Below, piece by piece: positions 54,737-62,980 of a stretch of DNA of 64,000 nucleotides (positions are counted from its first letter, which is position 1; every line of letters starts with the position of its first letter). The position numbers and the translations under genes were made by a program. The notes below the pieces were generated by a model. That model was given only the letters and a program-made list of their open reading frames with translations. It was not told the DNA's origin and ran no database searches. This DNA is from Strigamia acuminata (taxonomy: Eukaryota; Arthropoda; Chilopoda; Geophilomorpha; Linotaeniidae): NCBI GenBank assembly GCA_949358305.1, contig OX442316.1:18042001-18106000 (forward strand), given 5' to 3'.

Positions 54737-57700
54737 CTACTCCTTTCCTACGACCTTTCCGTCTTTTATAAACGGATTACTTCCACGGGGCCGCAGGTGA
54801 TGAGTCGAGACAGGTACGATATTTTTTGTTGTTTTTTGTGTCTGTACCTCCTCATTATTGTTTTCTTTTTTATCCGTGTTTTTTGTGTTTGTTTCAGGAG
54901 TTTCTCCTGTTTCCCCCCCGACCAAAATTGGATCCGGAACGGATTCAACTATCTCGTTTACCGGTGGTGAAGGGGCGTCGAAATACTCCTCGTTGTCACT
55001 TGGCGGTGCTTTTTCCGACTCGCCAGCGAACATATCGACGATTTGGCCGTCAGTTTTTGACTTGACTTGGCCCTTGGCCCACATTTCTTGCGGGAATTCC
55101 GGAATGTACGGAGTTAACTCTCGTACCTGGATCGATTTGTGCTCGGTATTGTCCTCGAGCTTACGTAATTTATACGCGTTACCGCCATGCTTGCCGATGA
55201 TCACATACGGACCGTCTCTTTTGTCGGCCAAGCTGGCGGTGATTCCTCTCGCTGCATTTGAGAGGATGTGTGTGTCCTTCCACACTAAATCATTAATCTC
55301 GAAATTCACGAATTTTCCACCGCTTTTATCTTGTAAAATGCGGTCGCGCATGTTAAAAATGTGCGCCATCATGTGCTTGTACGTGTTGGAGATGGTTTGC
55401 TCCAATTTATACACGTACTCATGTGGTTTCTCGGGGTCCACCACATTTACCGACTCTGCCACTCGTGGGTCCCAAGGCACTCGTAGCTCTCGGGCGAAGT
55501 TGAGGTAGGCCGGAGAAAAATCTCTCGTCCTCGAGACTGTTGTTCGTATGCTGAACGCGATCTCCCTCAAGTATTCATCCCACCTATTGTGGATGTCAGT
55601 GAATATGCTTAGTGCATATTTAATGTCCCTGTTGAGTCGCTCAACGGGATTTGTTCTGGGATTGTAGGTCGAAGTATGTGACGCCACAATCCCGAATTTC
55701 TCACAAAACTTACCCCAAATTTTCGAGATAAATTGGGGTCCGTTGTCGGATATCATTTTACGTGGAAATCCGTAACGTAACGCTACGTCGTAGATACATT
55801 CAACGATTTTTTCTGCTGAAGGTCTAGCGACGGCGTACAACTCGGGCCAACGAGTCGCCACGTCCATTATAACGATAATGTACGCATTTTTATTTCCCGT
55901 AACGGGTTTTGGGCCCATCACATCGACACTTAAACAATCAAAAGGCGCGTAAGGCCCTAAGAAAATAGTTTCGAATGGTGATTTACTCCTCGGCTTGCAC
56001 GCTTGACATCGCTGACATTGGTGGACAAAAAGAGCAATATCTTTTTTCATCCCTGTCCAGTGAAAAAGCTGTGTAGCACGATAGAGTGTTCTGCTTACTC
56101 CCGCATGGCTCGCAAGCGGGTGCCCGTGTAACAACCACAGCACGCGACCGATTAAGGAAGCAGGTATTACTACCTTTACTGCGGTGTCCGATTCACTCAA
56201 GTCATCTTGGTGATTTGGGTGATGTTTCACCAAAAGGCCGTCATCCAATAGGTAATCTATGGATTCGTGTGCATAACGACGCTTCTGCCTTCTGGTTAAG
56301 TTGGGCGGATATTTTCCTGTCAGTACGAATCTAGCTCTGTCCTGACATTTTTTGTCTAATTTTTGTTGCACAATTATTTCCTCCCTTGTCGGGGGATTGC
56401 TTCGCATTTGCTTGCCGACATGAGTGTGGAAGGCGCTTAGAAGCGGGTCATTTATTCTCCGCTCTAGCTTAAATTCCTTCTTTGCATTTGGGTAATTGTC
56501 AGCAGCTGGTTGGTATAACCGCGTCCAGAATCCACAGAATTTTACATCTGCTGGAGACGCGGTGGGAATTTCATTTATTTTCCTTAAATCCCAACGGTGA
56601 CAACTCGTCGGGCAGTAAATGATGCGGGAATCATCCTCGCCATCATCGTCAGCGTCGATAGGATCTGACACTGGTGCCCTTGATAGAGCGTCAGCCACGA
56701 CGTTATATTTGCCGGGCTTGTATTGAATGGTCAAGTCGCATGCCATCAGTTCTAACTGCCATCTGGCTAGTCGACCGGCTGGCTCCTTTAATTTCATCAG
56801 CCATTGTAACGCTTGATGATCTGTGTGGACTACAAATTTGGTATATTCGAGATAATCTCTGAATTTCCTTATAGCCCACACAACTGCCAAACACTCCAAC
56901 TCTGTGGCGTTGTAATTTTTTTCAGCGCCTTGGAGCTTGCGACTTATAAACATGCACGGCAGGTCTTGTTCGACTCCGTCGCGCACGTGTGTTTGGAGCA
57001 ACGCCGCTCCTAACCCAACTCTGCTGGCGTCCGTATGTAATATGAACGGCCGGTTTAAGTCGGGTAGAGGCATTACGCCGACTTCCGTCAGCATCCTCTT
57101 TATCGCATTAAATGCGATGTTGCACTCATTTGACCATACAAATTCGTTTTCATTCTTCAGGAGGTCGGTAACTGGGGCTGCCACTTCAGCTAGACCCGGT
57201 AGCAACCTGCCGAAGAAGTTTATCATTCCCATAAACCGTTGGACACCTTTAACGTCCTCGGGTGGTGGGAAACGATTAATCGCATCGATTTTTTCGGGGC
57301 CAATAGCTAAACCGTTGACTCCAATGCGATAACCCAGGAAGGCAAGCTCCTTTCGGCAGAACTTGCTCTTGCCCGGATGAACGTGTAACCCAGCTTTCGC
57401 CAGCCGGGTGAGCACTTGGTCGATGTGCTCAATGTGCTCTTCGAATGTTTTAGAGGCAATAACTATGTCATCTAGGTATGCCCACACGAACTGATGCAGG
57501 ATATCACCCAATACGCTTTCGATTAGTCTCTGAAAGGTACTGGGAGCATTCACTAAACCAAACGGCATGACGTTGAACATCAACCGTCCAATTGGCGAGT
57601 AAAATGCTGTTTTTAGCTTATCCTCTGGCCTCATCTCAACTTGCCAGTATCCCTTCGACAGATCCATCGTCGTAACCCAAGAAAAGGGGCTAAGCTCTCT

Positions 57701-58807
57701 CAAAATGGATTCGATAGACGGCATCTGTATGGGATCTATCTCTGTCACCGCGTTTAATGGGCGGTAATCAATGCATAGGCGTGGGTCCGAGCCCGGGCGC
57801 ATCACGAGCACAACTCGCGTCGCGTATTCTCCCTGGGCCTCGGAGACAATGCCACTGTCTAGCATTTCTTGGCACATTTTTTGTACTATTTCACGTTTTT
57901 GCGGGTTCATTCCCTTATACGCAACTCGTATAGGTTTATTATCCGTCAATTTAATTTCGTGAATAGCCCTATTCGTTCGGCCCGGTTTTTTCGACAGGAT
58001 CCCCTCATATTTAAGTAGGACCCTTCGTAGGGCTGCCGCTTCGTTTAATTCTAAAGCGGCGTCGGCGACAAGCGTTTCCACTACATTGTCCCGTTGCAAT
58101 TCTGTTACGAATGCTTTAAAATCGTAGTCTTGAACGAATTTCTTTAGGCCTTTCTCCCACTGTGTCTTGTCGGCCGCTTCTTTGATAAGAGCTGGTGGCA
58201 CGACAATTGCGGGTCTTTCTCTATCATTTCTGATATAATTCCAAGATTTCGTTATTGGATTTGGTTGTATTTCCATTGACGCCATGAGGTCTAAGCCCAA
58301 CAGAAAAATTCTGTCGCACGTGGGCAGGACCAGGAAAGGGTGCTGTTCTACCCCTCCGAGCCACTCCATGGTCAATAATATAACTCCTTTTGGACGCGCC
58401 ATTCCGTTGGCGGTTTTTAGACGTACATTTTTATTAACGCCTTTTATCTTATCGGTGAGACCCAATGATGCTACTATGTCTTCGGAAACGAACGAGCGAT
58501 CTGCTCCCGAGTCTAGCAGTCCCATAATTTTTTCGCGTTCTATTGTCATGGGCAGCATACATAGGCGGCTGGTATATTCGACCGCCACGTTGCACATGAA
58601 AACACGAAATTCTTCTGTGTCTTCGACTACTTGAGGTAATTCTTCAAGCAGTAGGTTTGGTTCTTCCGCCTCAGCCTCAGCGTTTGCGGTAATTACCTGC
58701 AAAGCGTTGTTGGCCCTGTCTTGGATCTGGGCGTTAGCTATGTCACTACCCATTTCTTTGACTGGTGGCGGTTTATCGAACCCTTTGTTAAACCCCTTCT
58801 TCTTCAT
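54737..58807 (-). CDS. pol: Element 2 Pol polyprotein: protease, reverse transcriptase, RNase H, integrase
   Basis: 1356 aa from the first ATG; the frame is open a further 27 codons upstream into gag, so the natural product is probably a Gag-Pol fusion made by -1 frameshift. Aspartic protease with DSG at 99-101; reverse transcriptase about 290-500 with catalytic YLDD at 444-447; RNase H about 585-710 (D593, E636, D663); integrase zinc module (H894 or H896, H901, C931, C934) and DDE core D962, D1021, E1056; a GPY/F-like module about 1175-1235 (DGPYVIIG). The tail from 1240 is acidic and Thr/Asn-rich. Domain order PR-RT-RH-IN is that of Ty3/Gypsy. Every catalytic residue I looked for is present. 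The enzyme set copies the element RNA into DNA in cytoplasmic particles and inserts it into chromosomes. Confidence 0.95.
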   Translation of the reverse strand: MKKKGFNKGFDKPPPVKEMGSDIANAQIQDRANNALQVITANAEAEAEEPNLLLEELPQVVEDTEEFRVFMCNVAVEYTSRLCMLPMTIEREKIMGLLDSGADRSFVSEDIVASLGLTDKIKGVNKNVRLKTANGMARPKGVILLTMEWLGGVEQHPFLVLPTCDRIFLLGLDLMASMEIQPNPITKSWNYIRNDRERPAIVVPPALIKEAADKTQWEKGLKKFVQDYDFKAFVTELQRDNVVETLVADAALELNEAAALRRVLLKYEGILSKKPGRTNRAIHEIKLTDNKPIRVAYKGMNPQKREIVQKMCQEMLDSGIVSEAQGEYATRVVLVMRPGSDPRLCIDYRPLNAVTEIDPIQMPSIESILRELSPFSWVTTMDLSKGYWQVEMRPEDKLKTAFYSPIGRLMFNVMPFGLVNAPSTFQRLIESVLGDILHQFVWAYLDDIVIASKTFEEHIEHIDQVLTRLAKAGLHVHPGKSKFCRKELAFLGYRIGVNGLAIGPEKIDAINRFPPPEDVKGVQRFMGMINFFGRLLPGLAEVAAPVTDLLKNENEFVWSNECNIAFNAIKRMLTEVGVMPLPDLNRPFILHTDASRVGLGAALLQTHVRDGVEQDLPCMFISRKLQGAEKNYNATELECLAVVWAIRKFRDYLEYTKFVVHTDHQALQWLMKLKEPAGRLARWQLELMACDLTIQYKPGKYNVVADALSRAPVSDPIDADDDGEDDSRIIYCPTSCHRWDLRKINEIPTASPADVKFCGFWTRLYQPAADNYPNAKKEFKLERRINDPLLSAFHTHVGKQMRSNPPTREEIIVQQKLDKKCQDRARFVLTGKYPPNLTRRQKRRYAHESIDYLLDDGLLVKHHPNHQDDLSESDTAVKVVIPASLIGRVLWLLHGHPLASHAGVSRTLYRATQLFHWTGMKKDIALFVHQCQRCQACKPRSKSPFETIFLGPYAPFDCLSVDVMGPKPVTGNKNAYIIVIMDVATRWPELYAVARPSAEKIVECIYDVALRYGFPRKMISDNGPQFISKIWGKFCEKFGIVASHTSTYNPRTNPVERLNRDIKYALSIFTDIHNRWDEYLREIAFSIRTTVSRTRDFSPAYLNFARELRVPWDPRVAESVNVVDPEKPHEYVYKLEQTISNTYKHMMAHIFNMRDRILQDKSGGKFVNFEINDLVWKDTHILSNAARGITASLADKRDGPYVIIGKHGGNAYKLRKLEDNTEHKSIQVRELTPYIPEFPQEMWAKGQVKSKTDGQIVDMFAGESEKAPPSDNEEYFDAPSPPVNEIVESVPDPILVGGETGETPETNTKNTDKKENNNEEVQTQKTTKNIVPVSTHHLRPRGSNPFIKDGKVVGKE

Positions 58808-58812
58808 GAATG

Positions 58813-58876
58813 GCGCAGACGGTCGAGAAGTTATTTCTTCGCCGCCTGCGCTGACTCGTTTTTTGACTCGTTTTTT
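58813..58876 (-). promoter_or_regulatory. -1 ribosomal frameshift signal between gag and pol
   Basis: On the - strand two slippery heptamers A AAA AAC (58870-58876 and 58858-58864), both in the gag reading phase and 12 bases apart. After the second come a 6-base spacer and a stem-loop: gcgcaggcgg (58842-58851) pairs with ccgtctgcgc (58813-58822) with one G-U, and an inner gaag/cttc stem. The gag stop codon (58831-58833) lies in the loop. A -1 slip leads exactly into the open frame of pol. Confidence 0.8.
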
Positions 58877-61800
58877 GCCATGGCGAGTTTAATCTCTGCC
58901 ATCTGCTTCATTATCGCGTCAAACTTAGCGTCTTCTTTCGCTGTTCTTGGGCACTCATTGGAATAGTGACCCGGTTGGTTACACTTAAAACAACGAATAT
59001 TTGATTTGTCTCTTGGGGCTTCAATCGATTTCTTTTTTTCAGGGTCTACTTTCGACGGTGGCGTGTAATTTTTTCGAAAATACTTCGGAATTCGGCCGGC
59101 ATTTGGTTTTAACCTGGCGCGAAATTCTTCTACCGCTCTATCTCGATGGATGAGATGTACTAGCGGTCCTTCCTCATCGCAACCCGTTGATAAGGTATCG
59201 CGATAGCTTCGTATTTCTTCGTCCGTCGAATAATCGTCTTTTTCTTCTTTTTCGTCTGATTTTCCGACATTTTGTTCGGCTTCCTCCCCCTCCTTGACCT
59301 CCTCCAGTGTCGCTTGCATGGCTGACGCTGTCGGTGCCTTTTTAGGGGCGGCCAATGGGTTGGAAGGCAGCGTGGATGTCAGTTTATTTTTTATTTGTAA
59401 ACCAACGCTAGCTTCTGCCAGCTCCATTATACCGCTAAGATATTCAGTAGGGCGCATGATTTTGTCTGTCGCCCCATATCTTTCCGCACTCAACTTGAGA
59501 CGTTTAGCGGTTGCTGCTTTCTCCGCTTCTGGTAAAGCGGAATAATATCTCTTCTCGATATCTATCGTGTTCTCGAACAGGAAGGCGCTCATTTCTTCGT
59601 AGCTGCCTCCTGTCGGTGCCCTTTCTTCAAGTAGCACCCGTTGCGAGTATTCCGACAAACCGCCGAGAAAGAAAAGGTTGAATCCCGTGGCATGAAATTC
59701 CATCGGGGCCTTTTCGAACAACAATCTGGCGCGAATGTCGTAATCCATTATGGTTTCACCAGGCATCTGGCGAAGACCTCGCATCTTTCGGCTCACCTCT
59801 TCGGGTGTCTCGCCGTAGCGCAGGTCGAATCTCATTAAAAAGTCGTCCCAATTGACGCCTTTCAATCCTTGGTACCACTCACGTGCCGAGCCTGTCATTA
59901 GCTCGACAATACCGTGGGTGAGCATGTCTCCTACGGTGGCTTTAGTGGCAGTCTTAATCCGAATTACTTCGTCAAGGAAGCGATCTCCCGCTTTCCATGA
60001 CCCGTCGAAACGGTTCTGAATATAAAATTGCCACCTAATATTCCCGGTAACACTCATGGTGTCACGTCGGGAGACAGCGTATTTTTTCTTTACGCGGTCA
60101 CCAGTGTTACGATTACGATCATTTCGTTTGCTCAGATCGATTCCTTCGGCTTTTAACGAGCCAAGCAGGGCTCTTCCAAGCTCTCCCATCGTATACTGCC
60201 GACCCGTCGAATCGGTAAACGCGCTTTGTCGGGGAAGGTCCTGAAACTCCTCCCGTCGGTGGTCGCTATTTTCCGATCGACGTCGTTTCTCTCTATCGCG
60301 CGGAGAGTTGGATCTCTTCCGGCGATTACTTGACTTATCATTTCGTCTGTCGTCGTTGGACGAGGGGTCGGAGCTGGGGTCGGGAGACGGTGAGCGGCGT
60401 GGCGGGTTGCGCCGTGAAGAGTTTGACTCTTTCCGGCCCCTACGACGGTCGTCACGTTCCCTTTCCCTGCGTTCATCGCGTTCTCTTTCCCTTCGTCTTT
60501 CTCCGGAACCTCTCTCCGAATCGTGATGACTGGGTGCATTCGACTCCAGTTCATCCGACGACGAATCACTGTTTCCGTAGTGATACTGTTGCTGTCCTCT
60601 TTCGCGTTGACGTTCCTCTCGTGACGATGTGCGGTCTTCGGAAGGTTTTCTCGAAGGTCCGTCGTCTTTGAGGATGGGTACCGGCTGTTGCCAGTCGTTA
60701 CCCCGCGGGTCGTCGCGTTGTCGGCTCGTGTGAGTCTGTTCTTCGTTACGACGCGCGTTGTTCGCATTTATTAATCGGTTGATAGCGTTGTTAGTGTTAT
60801 CGTCTAACGCCATCATGCGAGGTCGAACGCGTTGTTCGGTCGAGACTTCCCGTTTGCGTGGAGTGACTGGCACTTCCTTTTTTCGCTCGGGTTTGGGGCT
60901 GACCTTCGGCGTGCGCTTCGGGTCGCCTTCTACGCTCTCGTCGGACAATTCGGACGAGCTAACTTCTGGCTTGCGAACGGATTTTGGTTTGTCTCGTTGC
61001 AGCCTAGTCATGAAAGCTTGTTCAGCTTCTTGTTGAGAACGGAATGCATAACGATGTGCATGTAAGGCTCGATCAACTATTTCGACTTCTTCTGGAGTAG
61101 TCGGAACGCGCTGGGATTTGCCGTACTCGAGAGCTCGCGCTTCTCTTTCCGCCAGCTTCCGCTTTCTCTCGCGGATGGCTTGTCGGGCCTCATTCTCGGC
61201 ATCCGCTTCGAATTGAGCGGAGTCTACCATTTGTTGAGCGTATGCGTCTTCAACAACGGTGATTTCTGGGGATAACCTGTGCGCTCTTAAAGCTGCACGT
61301 ACGATTTGTAATGTTTCGTACACAGTTATTTTTCCCGTTGGCAGAGTGTATCGTACACCTTCTGCCTGTGCCAACTGCATCGTGTCAACCAATGTGGCCG
61401 AGACGCTGTAAGGCTGGCTCGGAACACGCTCAGTTTTTGACGCATTGGACTTGTGTCCTTCGGACCTGACCGAAGCTGGGCGGCTTTGCGTAATTGGCGT
61501 GTTTAGTGCCGAATTAGCTGTCGTGTTTGAGGCCGTCTTTTGTATCGGAGACGCCGCTTTCGGACTGCCCACCTCGGTGTCGTGCGTTAGACGAGGCGAT
61601 GGGTTACGGGATAAAACCTCGTTTCCGCTCGTCTCGCCGTCACGGTTAGAACGCGGCAGTTTGGAGTGAGATTGCTCTTCACCCCGCTCTGTCTCGTCCA
61701 ATCGCTGCCTCGTCTCGGAACGAGACGGGTGCGATGCCTCTGATGCGCTTCTGCGATCGGGTTTAGGCTTGCGCCGTTTTTGCCTCGCTTCGTGCGCTGA

Positions 61801-61911
61801 GGCTTTGGGTAAGGGACCTCCAGATCGCAAGTGATAGTCGGCGCCTTTACGACTGCCGGCTCTCTTGTTCGCGTCGGAGTCGGAATCCGTTACTCGGATA
61901 TTGTCTGCCAT
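58831..61911 (-). CDS. gag: Element 2 Gag with SR-like domain and CCHC zinc knuckle
   Basis: I chose the ATG at 61911 (context caaaaatggca) over the open frame upstream, which has no ATG; this gives 1026 aa. Residues 1-460 are charged and disordered; about 465-555 form an Arg/Glu/Asp/Ser-rich stretch of RS, RE and RD dipeptides as in SR splicing proteins. Residues about 610-770 match the retrotransposon capsid fold by their Trp/Tyr pattern (AREWYQ near 675). A single zinc knuckle C-x2-C-x4-H-x4-C lies at 974-987. Gag builds the particle and packages the RNA. It is about two to three times the usual Ty3/Gypsy Gag length because of the long N-terminal region. Confidence 0.92.
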   Translation of the reverse strand: MADNIRVTDSDSDANKRAGSRKGADYHLRSGGPLPKASAHEARQKRRKPKPDRRSASEASHPSRSETRQRLDETERGEEQSHSKLPRSNRDGETSGNEVLSRNPSPRLTHDTEVGSPKAASPIQKTASNTTANSALNTPITQSRPASVRSEGHKSNASKTERVPSQPYSVSATLVDTMQLAQAEGVRYTLPTGKITVYETLQIVRAALRAHRLSPEITVVEDAYAQQMVDSAQFEADAENEARQAIRERKRKLAEREARALEYGKSQRVPTTPEEVEIVDRALHAHRYAFRSQQEAEQAFMTRLQRDKPKSVRKPEVSSSELSDESVEGDPKRTPKVSPKPERKKEVPVTPRKREVSTEQRVRPRMMALDDNTNNAINRLINANNARRNEEQTHTSRQRDDPRGNDWQQPVPILKDDGPSRKPSEDRTSSREERQRERGQQQYHYGNSDSSSDELESNAPSHHDSERGSGERRRERERDERRERERDDRRRGRKESNSSRRNPPRRSPSPDPSSDPSSNDDRRNDKSSNRRKRSNSPRDREKRRRSENSDHRREEFQDLPRQSAFTDSTGRQYTMGELGRALLGSLKAEGIDLSKRNDRNRNTGDRVKKKYAVSRRDTMSVTGNIRWQFYIQNRFDGSWKAGDRFLDEVIRIKTATKATVGDMLTHGIVELMTGSAREWYQGLKGVNWDDFLMRFDLRYGETPEEVSRKMRGLRQMPGETIMDYDIRARLLFEKAPMEFHATGFNLFFLGGLSEYSQRVLLEERAPTGGSYEEMSAFLFENTIDIEKRYYSALPEAEKAATAKRLKLSAERYGATDKIMRPTEYLSGIMELAEASVGLQIKNKLTSTLPSNPLAAPKKAPTASAMQATLEEVKEGEEAEQNVGKSDEKEEKDDYSTDEEIRSYRDTLSTGCDEEGPLVHLIHRDRAVEEFRARLKPNAGRIPKYFRKNYTPPSKVDPEKKKSIEAPRDKSNIRCFKCNQPGHYSNECPRTAKEDAKFDAIMKQMAEIKLAMAKNESKNESAQAAKK

Positions 61912-61958
61912 TTTTGGGTATGAAAATGATCTCAAGTTCTATTCGAGTCGTTTAAATC

Positions 61959-61977
61959 GATCCCGGACAGGCCCCCA
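61959..61977 (-). promoter_or_regulatory. Primer-binding site of element 2, tRNA-Pro-like
   Basis: Two bases (cg) after the 5' LTR, the - strand reads tggggg followed by cctgtccggg. Its complement ends in ccccca after atcccggac, which resembles the 3' end of animal tRNA-Pro (C before CCA), with about two mismatches by memory. The tRNA identity is tentative; the position is typical. Confidence 0.6.
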
Positions 61978-61979
61978 CG

Positions 61980-62976
61980 TGTCGCGCTCAACTCGGTCTG
62001 TCGCTGATACGTGGTATGAGTCACTCTCTGATCTCGCAATACCGCTTTACTCAAGCGGTTACCCAAATAATGTAACACGGCAAGACAATGTAAAAGGTAA
62101 ATATAATAAATGTATTTATTATACGGGAATATACAGTTAAAAGGGAATAAAATATGTAAGGGAATAAAAAGGTAAAAGGAAAGGGGTGTGAAGTTGGCGG
62201 GAAACTGGTCGAGGTCGTCCTTTGTCGCTGTGGATCCAAGATGGCGTCCGCGTGGCAACGTGGTGTCGTCTTGGGCCGGCGTGGCAATGAATGGCGTCCT
62301 CGTCTCACGTTTCTCGTTCGGTCCTTCGGGCTCACGCTGGTCGGGCGCGAGTGAATGCCTGAAAGGTCTTACTTCTGGTCTGTTGTCTAGGTTTAGGGTT
62401 TTTTGTAGGTGTCCGGCGATCACACAGCGGCGGACGCTTGGTGGTTCCCGGCGATACACACAGCGGCGGGAACGCTCGTCGTGGTTACTGCAATTTAGGC
62501 TTGTGCGACCGTTTGTCTGCACAACTCGCTAAATTGGAGTAGGTTTACTATTTCTAGCTGGCTTGCTAAAATAGTGTGGTAATCTTGTTTCGCAGGTTAC
62601 TCTGCGGAGGTTAACACAAATCAATCGTACTCACGTTGAAAGTCCCTTGTCCTAGGTCACTCCTGAAGTCTTTGTACTTAGGCTTGATCGTTTTAGGACG
62701 TTTGGCTTTTACGTGTATCTTGGTTGATTTTTGTGTTGGTTCTGCCCGCTCAGTGCAAGGCGAATTCCTTTGCACAAAGCGGGGGGGTGACAGGTGACTA
62801 AAGCCACCCAATAGTGGAGAAGACGAATCTCCCCCACTCCCCCAGGGCAGACGCCCGTCCATTGACTGGATGTCAATGCTCTGAGGGAAGGGAGGCGCGC
62901 GTGCGACTCCCCTTCTTTACCCGTATGTAGGCCACGAGAGAAACTCTTCGTGCCCCACCCCAGTCGGGTCACCACA
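61980..62976 (-). mobile_element. 5' LTR of element 2 (997 bp)
   Basis: Matches 50261-51256 base for base except for one extra G in a G run at about 62781-62787. It should contain the promoter for the genomic RNA. The aataaa equivalent is at 62115-62120 on the - strand. Near-identity of the two LTRs implies recent insertion. Confidence 0.93.
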
Positions 62977-62980
62977 ATAG
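62977..62980. other. Target-site duplication of element 2, right
   Basis: atag, matching 50257-50260. Confidence 0.85.

Larger units (their letters stand above)
50261..62976 (-). mobile_element. Complete Ty3/Gypsy LTR retrotransposon (element 2, 12,716 bp)
   Basis: Two LTRs (50261-51256 and 61980-62976) are identical in everything I compared except a run of six against seven G, and there is a matching 4-bp target duplication. In transcription order on the - strand: LTR, primer-binding site, gag, frameshift signal, pol, 480-base spacer with hairpins, third ORF, polypurine tract, LTR. All reading frames are open and catalytic residues are present, so the copy looks recently inserted and potentially active. 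Coding GC content is clearly higher than in the flanks. The pre-insertion site would read ttatttatag followed by gtatcctaaa. Confidence 0.95.

Noticed and set aside
61912-61935. Gag start upstream of 61911
   Set aside because: The upstream extension of the frame has no ATG (it would start at TTG); the ATG at 61911 has a much better context.
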